This document shows positions 30,663-33,354 of a DNA stretch of 33,354 nucleotides, one piece after another. A program made the translations under genes and the position numbers. The notes below the pieces were generated by a model, which ran no database searches, was not told the DNA's origin, and saw only the letters and a list, made by a program, of their open reading frames with translations. Positions within the stretch are counted from its first letter, which is position 1. Every line of letters starts with the position of its first letter. Source of the stretch: Streptomyces bambusae (GTDB lineage Bacteria > Actinomycetota > Actinomycetes > Streptomycetales > Streptomycetaceae); NCBI RefSeq assembly GCF_019400985.1, contig NZ_WTFF01000035.1, forward strand, positions 1-33,354, in the 5' to 3' direction.

Positions 30663-31769
30663 CTAGAGCCAGCCGCGGCGCTGGGCCTGGAGGGCCAGCT
30701 GGAAGCGGGTGGCGGCGCCCAGCCTGGCCATGAGGATCTCCACCCGCCGGAACAGCGTGCGGCGGCTGATGCCGAGCTCCCGGGCGACGGCCTCGTCGGA
30801 CACCCCGCCCGTGAGGAGCGCCAGGAGGCGACGGTCGGCGGCCGACGGCGGCCGGGCCGCTCCGGCGCGGTCGTGCGGGGGCCGTATGAGGGGCAGCCTT
30901 GAGCCGTGCAGGGGCAGTGCCGTCTGCCACGTCTGCTCGAACAGCGCCGTCAGCGCCGAGAACAGTCCGCACGGCTGGACGACCAGGAGCGTATGGTGAT
31001 CGTCTACCTCGTGGATCGAGAGGGAGACCAGGGCGCAGGCGTCGTCGATGATGATGAGCTTCACGGGGACCACGGACACCACCCTGGCCTGCTCGCCGGC
31101 GGCGATGCACGGCTCGATGCTGTGGGTCAGGTTGCCCGGGTGCTCCAGCGAGTCCCGCGAGTACACCACGCGCTGTATCACTCCCCGGGCCAGCGTGGCC
31201 AGGGACTCGTCGGTGGCCGTGGGGATCGGGAAGTACGGTGGCGAGTCGAACTGGCGGATCTGCTCGCAGGCACTGGCCCAGGCCTGGCGCAGCCGCGGAC
31301 CGATGTCCTCGCCGGTCACGACTTCGACGAGGCCGTTGCTGTGGTCCCCGGTGGAGGCGGCGGGCCGCCGGCGACGGAAGGCCTCGAAGGCCCCGGCGAC
31401 GGTGATGCGGGAGGCGTCGAGTTCGGCGGCGCGGCGCCGGCCGAGGAGCCGCAGTCCGGCGGCGGGTGGCAGTGGCGCCACTGCCTCGCTGCCGTCGACG
31501 GAGGTGCTGACCAACCCCGCCTCGGCGAGTTCGGCGTACGCGGCGGACAGTTCGGCTCCGGTCAGACCCGTGGCCGCGCCGAGGTCCGGCAGGCGTACGG
31601 GAGCCGCCTCCAGCATCGCTCCGTAGAGCAGGGCTGCCGCACTGCCGACGCCCAGCCGCCGCAGGGCGGCCCCGAGTCTCTCAGGTTCGTCCTCGCCGGT
31701 CCCCGTTGCCACCTGTGCTTCACCGGCCCCCGCCGCCACCCTGGCCTCGTCGATCTCCGCCGTCGCCAT
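30663..31769 (-). CDS. HTH transcriptional regulator (LuxR-type C-terminus, TrmB-like N-terminus)
   Basis: This is a 368-residue protein starting MATAEIDEARVAAGAGEAQV from ATG 31769; the Arg-rich extension upstream is rejected. Residues about 30-85 form a winged-helix-like domain (ALLYGAMLEAAPVRLPDLGA, GLTGAELSAAYAELAEAGLV). The middle domain (QIRQFDSPPYFPIPT, RGVIQRVVYSRDSLEHPGN) resembles the phospholipase-like sensor module of such regulators. The C-terminus is a LuxR-type HTH (DRRLLALLTGGVSDEAVARE, LGISRRTLFRRVEILMARLG). Streptomyces has many such orphan regulators. No obvious target lies next to it except the metalloprotease gene upstream. Confidence 0.8.
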   Translation of the reverse strand: MATAEIDEARVAAGAGEAQVATGTGEDEPERLGAALRRLGVGSAAALLYGAMLEAAPVRLPDLGAATGLTGAELSAAYAELAEAGLVSTSVDGSEAVAPLPPAAGLRLLGRRRAAELDASRITVAGAFEAFRRRRPAASTGDHSNGLVEVVTGEDIGPRLRQAWASACEQIRQFDSPPYFPIPTATDESLATLARGVIQRVVYSRDSLEHPGNLTHSIEPCIAAGEQARVVSVVPVKLIIIDDACALVSLSIHEVDDHHTLLVVQPCGLFSALTALFEQTWQTALPLHGSRLPLIRPPHDRAGAARPPSAADRRLLALLTGGVSDEAVARELGISRRTLFRRVEILMARLGAATRFQLALQAQRRGWL

Positions 31770-31924
31770 GGGCGGCAAGGTATCAACGCGACACGGCCGG
31801 CGCACCACCCCGGCCGGAGCCCCGGTCGGGATGGTGCGGCCGTGTGCGCGGCGGGCGCCGTGACGTCGTCGCACCCGTTTCGTCCGGGCGGCGTACGGAC
31901 GACGACGCCGCCGCGAAGGGTGCG

Positions 31925-32935
31925 TCAATAGTCGATCGTGTTGTGGTACAGGCAGGACAGCGGGCCCGCGCCCACGTCGTACCCGTCTGCCGCGCGCTGG
32001 CTCCAGAACTGCGTGAACGTACCGGAGACGTGGTCGAGGAAGGTGTTCCACAGCGGCCCGGCCGAGTCCTCGGTACAGTCGTCACCCGGCTCGTTCGAGG
32101 CGTCGTAGAGGTCGATCATCGAACCGAGGACCCGGCCCTCGACCTTGTCGCCGTCGTCCCAGTTCGCGGTGCCCCACGTCGGTCCCTCCAGATCCTGGGT
32201 ACGGCCGCCGGGCCAGCGGAAGGTGGGGTCGCCGAGGGCGGCGACGCCGAACCAGGTCGCGAACCCCTCCGTCCAGGCGCAGCCGGCCGAGCTGGTCTTC
32301 GTGATGTAGTGCGGGCTGCAGTTGGGGGACGACGGGAAGGCGTCCTCGTACACGTCGTCCATCATCGCGTGGCCGAACTCGTGCAGGACGAGCACGGGAG
32401 CGTCCGGGTCCTCGGCGGCCAGGTGGACGGCGTTGCCCTGGGTGGAGTAGTACGTGCCGTCGGTGGAGTCGGGTGCCCAGTTGACCAGACCGCGCCGGCA
32501 GGTGGTGTCGCGGGCGTCCCAGCAGGTCCCCGGCTTCCAGTTCCAGCCGGTGTTGACCGTGTCGAAGGCCTCGACCCCGCGCATCAGGGCGGCATCGGCG
32601 GGCTGGAAGGCACCGAATTCGACCGACGAGCCGGTGGGTACGTTCGCTCGGGTCGCAGTGGCGAAACGATACGGCTGGCGGGACTTGCCGTTGCGTATCA
32701 CCCAGTTCTGGTTCTCGGTGGCGAACTGCACGTAGACGTCCTGACCGCCGCCCTCCTCGTCGGCATTGTCGAAGCACAGCCGGAAGCCGCCGTCCGCGCC
32801 GGTGGTGCCGCTGGCCAGCAGGTCGTCGGAGCCGCGCGCATCGTCGTCGTACACTGCCACGCGCGCGTTGGCCGACACGCGGGTGACCCCGGTGTGGTCG
32901 ACGTAGTTCCAGGTACCGGTTGCGCAGGCGGTGCC
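31925..32935 (-). CDS. Exported zinc metalloprotease, signal peptide replaced
   Basis: About 335 residues are recognisable, from ATGTWNYVDHTGVTRVSANA to the stop. The N-terminal part is a small beta domain (RVAVYDDDARGSDDLLASGT). The catalytic site is VLVLHEFGHAMMDDVY, followed 33 residues later by WTEGFATWFG, whose Glu is the likely third zinc ligand, making an HExxH...E gluzincin-like protease. Several Cys point to export. The mature protein begins right where a signal peptide should precede it, but upstream DNA is antisense to basic-repeat coding sequence. The frame stays open there only as a shadow. No valid start codon could be assigned, so the gene is probably broken or misjoined. Confidence 0.75.
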   Translation of the reverse strand, partial: GTACATGTWNYVDHTGVTRVSANARVAVYDDDARGSDDLLASGTTGADGGFRLCFDNADEEGGGQDVYVQFATENQNWVIRNGKSRQPYRFATATRANVPTGSSVEFGAFQPADAALMRGVEAFDTVNTGWNWKPGTCWDARDTTCRRGLVNWAPDSTDGTYYSTQGNAVHLAAEDPDAPVLVLHEFGHAMMDDVYEDAFPSSPNCSPHYITKTSSAGCAWTEGFATWFGVAALGDPTFRWPGGRTQDLEGPTWGTANWDDGDKVEGRVLGSMIDLYDASNEPGDDCTEDSAGPLWNTFLDHVSGTFTQFWSQRAADGYDVGAGPLSCLYHNTIDY

Positions 32936-33354
32936 CGCCGCGGTCGAGGCCGCGGCTGTGGCCGAGGCTCCGGCCGAGGCGGCTCCGGCCGCCGAAGCGG
33001 TGGCCGTGTCCGTGTCCGAGGAGGCTCCGGCGAAGCCGCGCCGCACCCGGACCCGCAAGACCGCCGAGGCCGCCCCGGTCACCCCGGTCACCCCGGTCAC
33101 CGACGAGGCCCCCGCCGCCCCGGCCGAGGCCGAGGCTCCGGCCAAGCCGCGCCGCACCCGGACCCGTAAGACCGCCGAGGCGGTTGCGCCGGAGGCGTCC
33201 ACCCCGGCGGCTCCGGCCGAGGCCGAGGAGGCTCCGACGAAGCCGCGCCGGACCCGGACCCGCAAGGCCGCGGCCGCCGCCCCGGCCACAGCGGGGGGCC
33301 CGGCGGCCGCATGCGCACACCCGGCCACCCCCCCACAGGGGACGCTGGGTGGAC
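32936..33354 (+). other. Partial coding DNA with three KPRRTRTRK repeats, running off the window
   Basis: One + frame is open to the window end and reads as an Ala/Pro/Glu-rich linker with three copies of KPRRTRTRK at 33033-33059, 33144-33170 and 33240-33266 (periods 111 and 96 bases), each followed by (T/A)A(E/A)A. Arg-rich repeats of this type occur in the disordered arms of actinobacterial RNase E and similar nucleic-acid-binding proteins. No start codon with ribosome site precedes them, an in-frame TAG lies just upstream near 32900, and no catalytic domain is present. This looks like an internal piece of a gene placed next to the protease gene. Confidence 0.55.

Overview
The base composition (very GC-rich, GTG and TTG starts, gene order and protein families) points to an actinomycete, most likely Streptomyces or a close relative. 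The gene content looks like an accessory chromosome arm: many decayed transposases, truncated metabolic genes, secreted hydrolases and hypothetical proteins. No tRNA, rRNA or CRISPR array was found.

Layout. 1-300 is a dense array of back-to-back hairpins. 314-535 (-) is a small hypothetical gene. 835-5464 is a Mu/Tn5053-type transposon read leftwards: a HTH-fused AAA+ ATPase, a DDE transposase with a Mu C-terminal domain, a second AAA+ ATPase, and a fourth protein of unknown function. The first two carry single-base frameshifts. A DUF5958 gene follows (5515-5946, +).

6408-12423 is the most interesting part. A 900-residue membrane-anchored helical-repeat protein (+) converges on a translationally coupled operon (-) coding a CHAT protease, a CBS-like/zinc-ribbon protein and a membrane protein with a C-terminal SAF-like domain. 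The (+) protein ends exactly where a fused protein would enter its CHAT domain. The same 7-base word GGCCGAG, in opposite orientation and the same codon phase, lies at both ends of the segment 9113-12418. Flipping that segment on paper rebuilds one TPR-CHAT polypeptide and a single co-directional operon. I read this as an inversion, fixed or reversible, or possibly a misassembly.

12765-20009 carries a glyoxalase-like protein, a secreted phospholipase-D-like enzyme with a C-terminal propeller, a truncated FAD monooxygenase, a DoxX fragment, a divergent cupin/LysR pair with a LysR box, an ISL3 remnant, a broken small hypothetical gene and an alpha/beta hydrolase. 20109-20453 is an IS5 remnant.

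20787-21772 codes two tandem paralogous exported proteins that share a C-terminal GTCAGCS motif. After a MerR remnant comes a (-) operon of a GNAT acetyltransferase and a paralogue of translation initiation factor IF-1, with a good promoter and a 17-codon leader ORF. Then come a prolyl-oligopeptidase, a Cys-rich hypothetical protein, an exported protein with GX3 repeats, a dienelactone hydrolase, a DUF3626 protein, another IS5 remnant and a HTH regulator. The last gene is a zinc metalloprotease whose signal peptide region has been replaced by antisense DNA coding basic KPRRTRTRK repeats that run off the window. A 13-base word (CTGTCAAGCCCCG) recurs three times in intergenic DNA between 20.6 and 27.8 kb.
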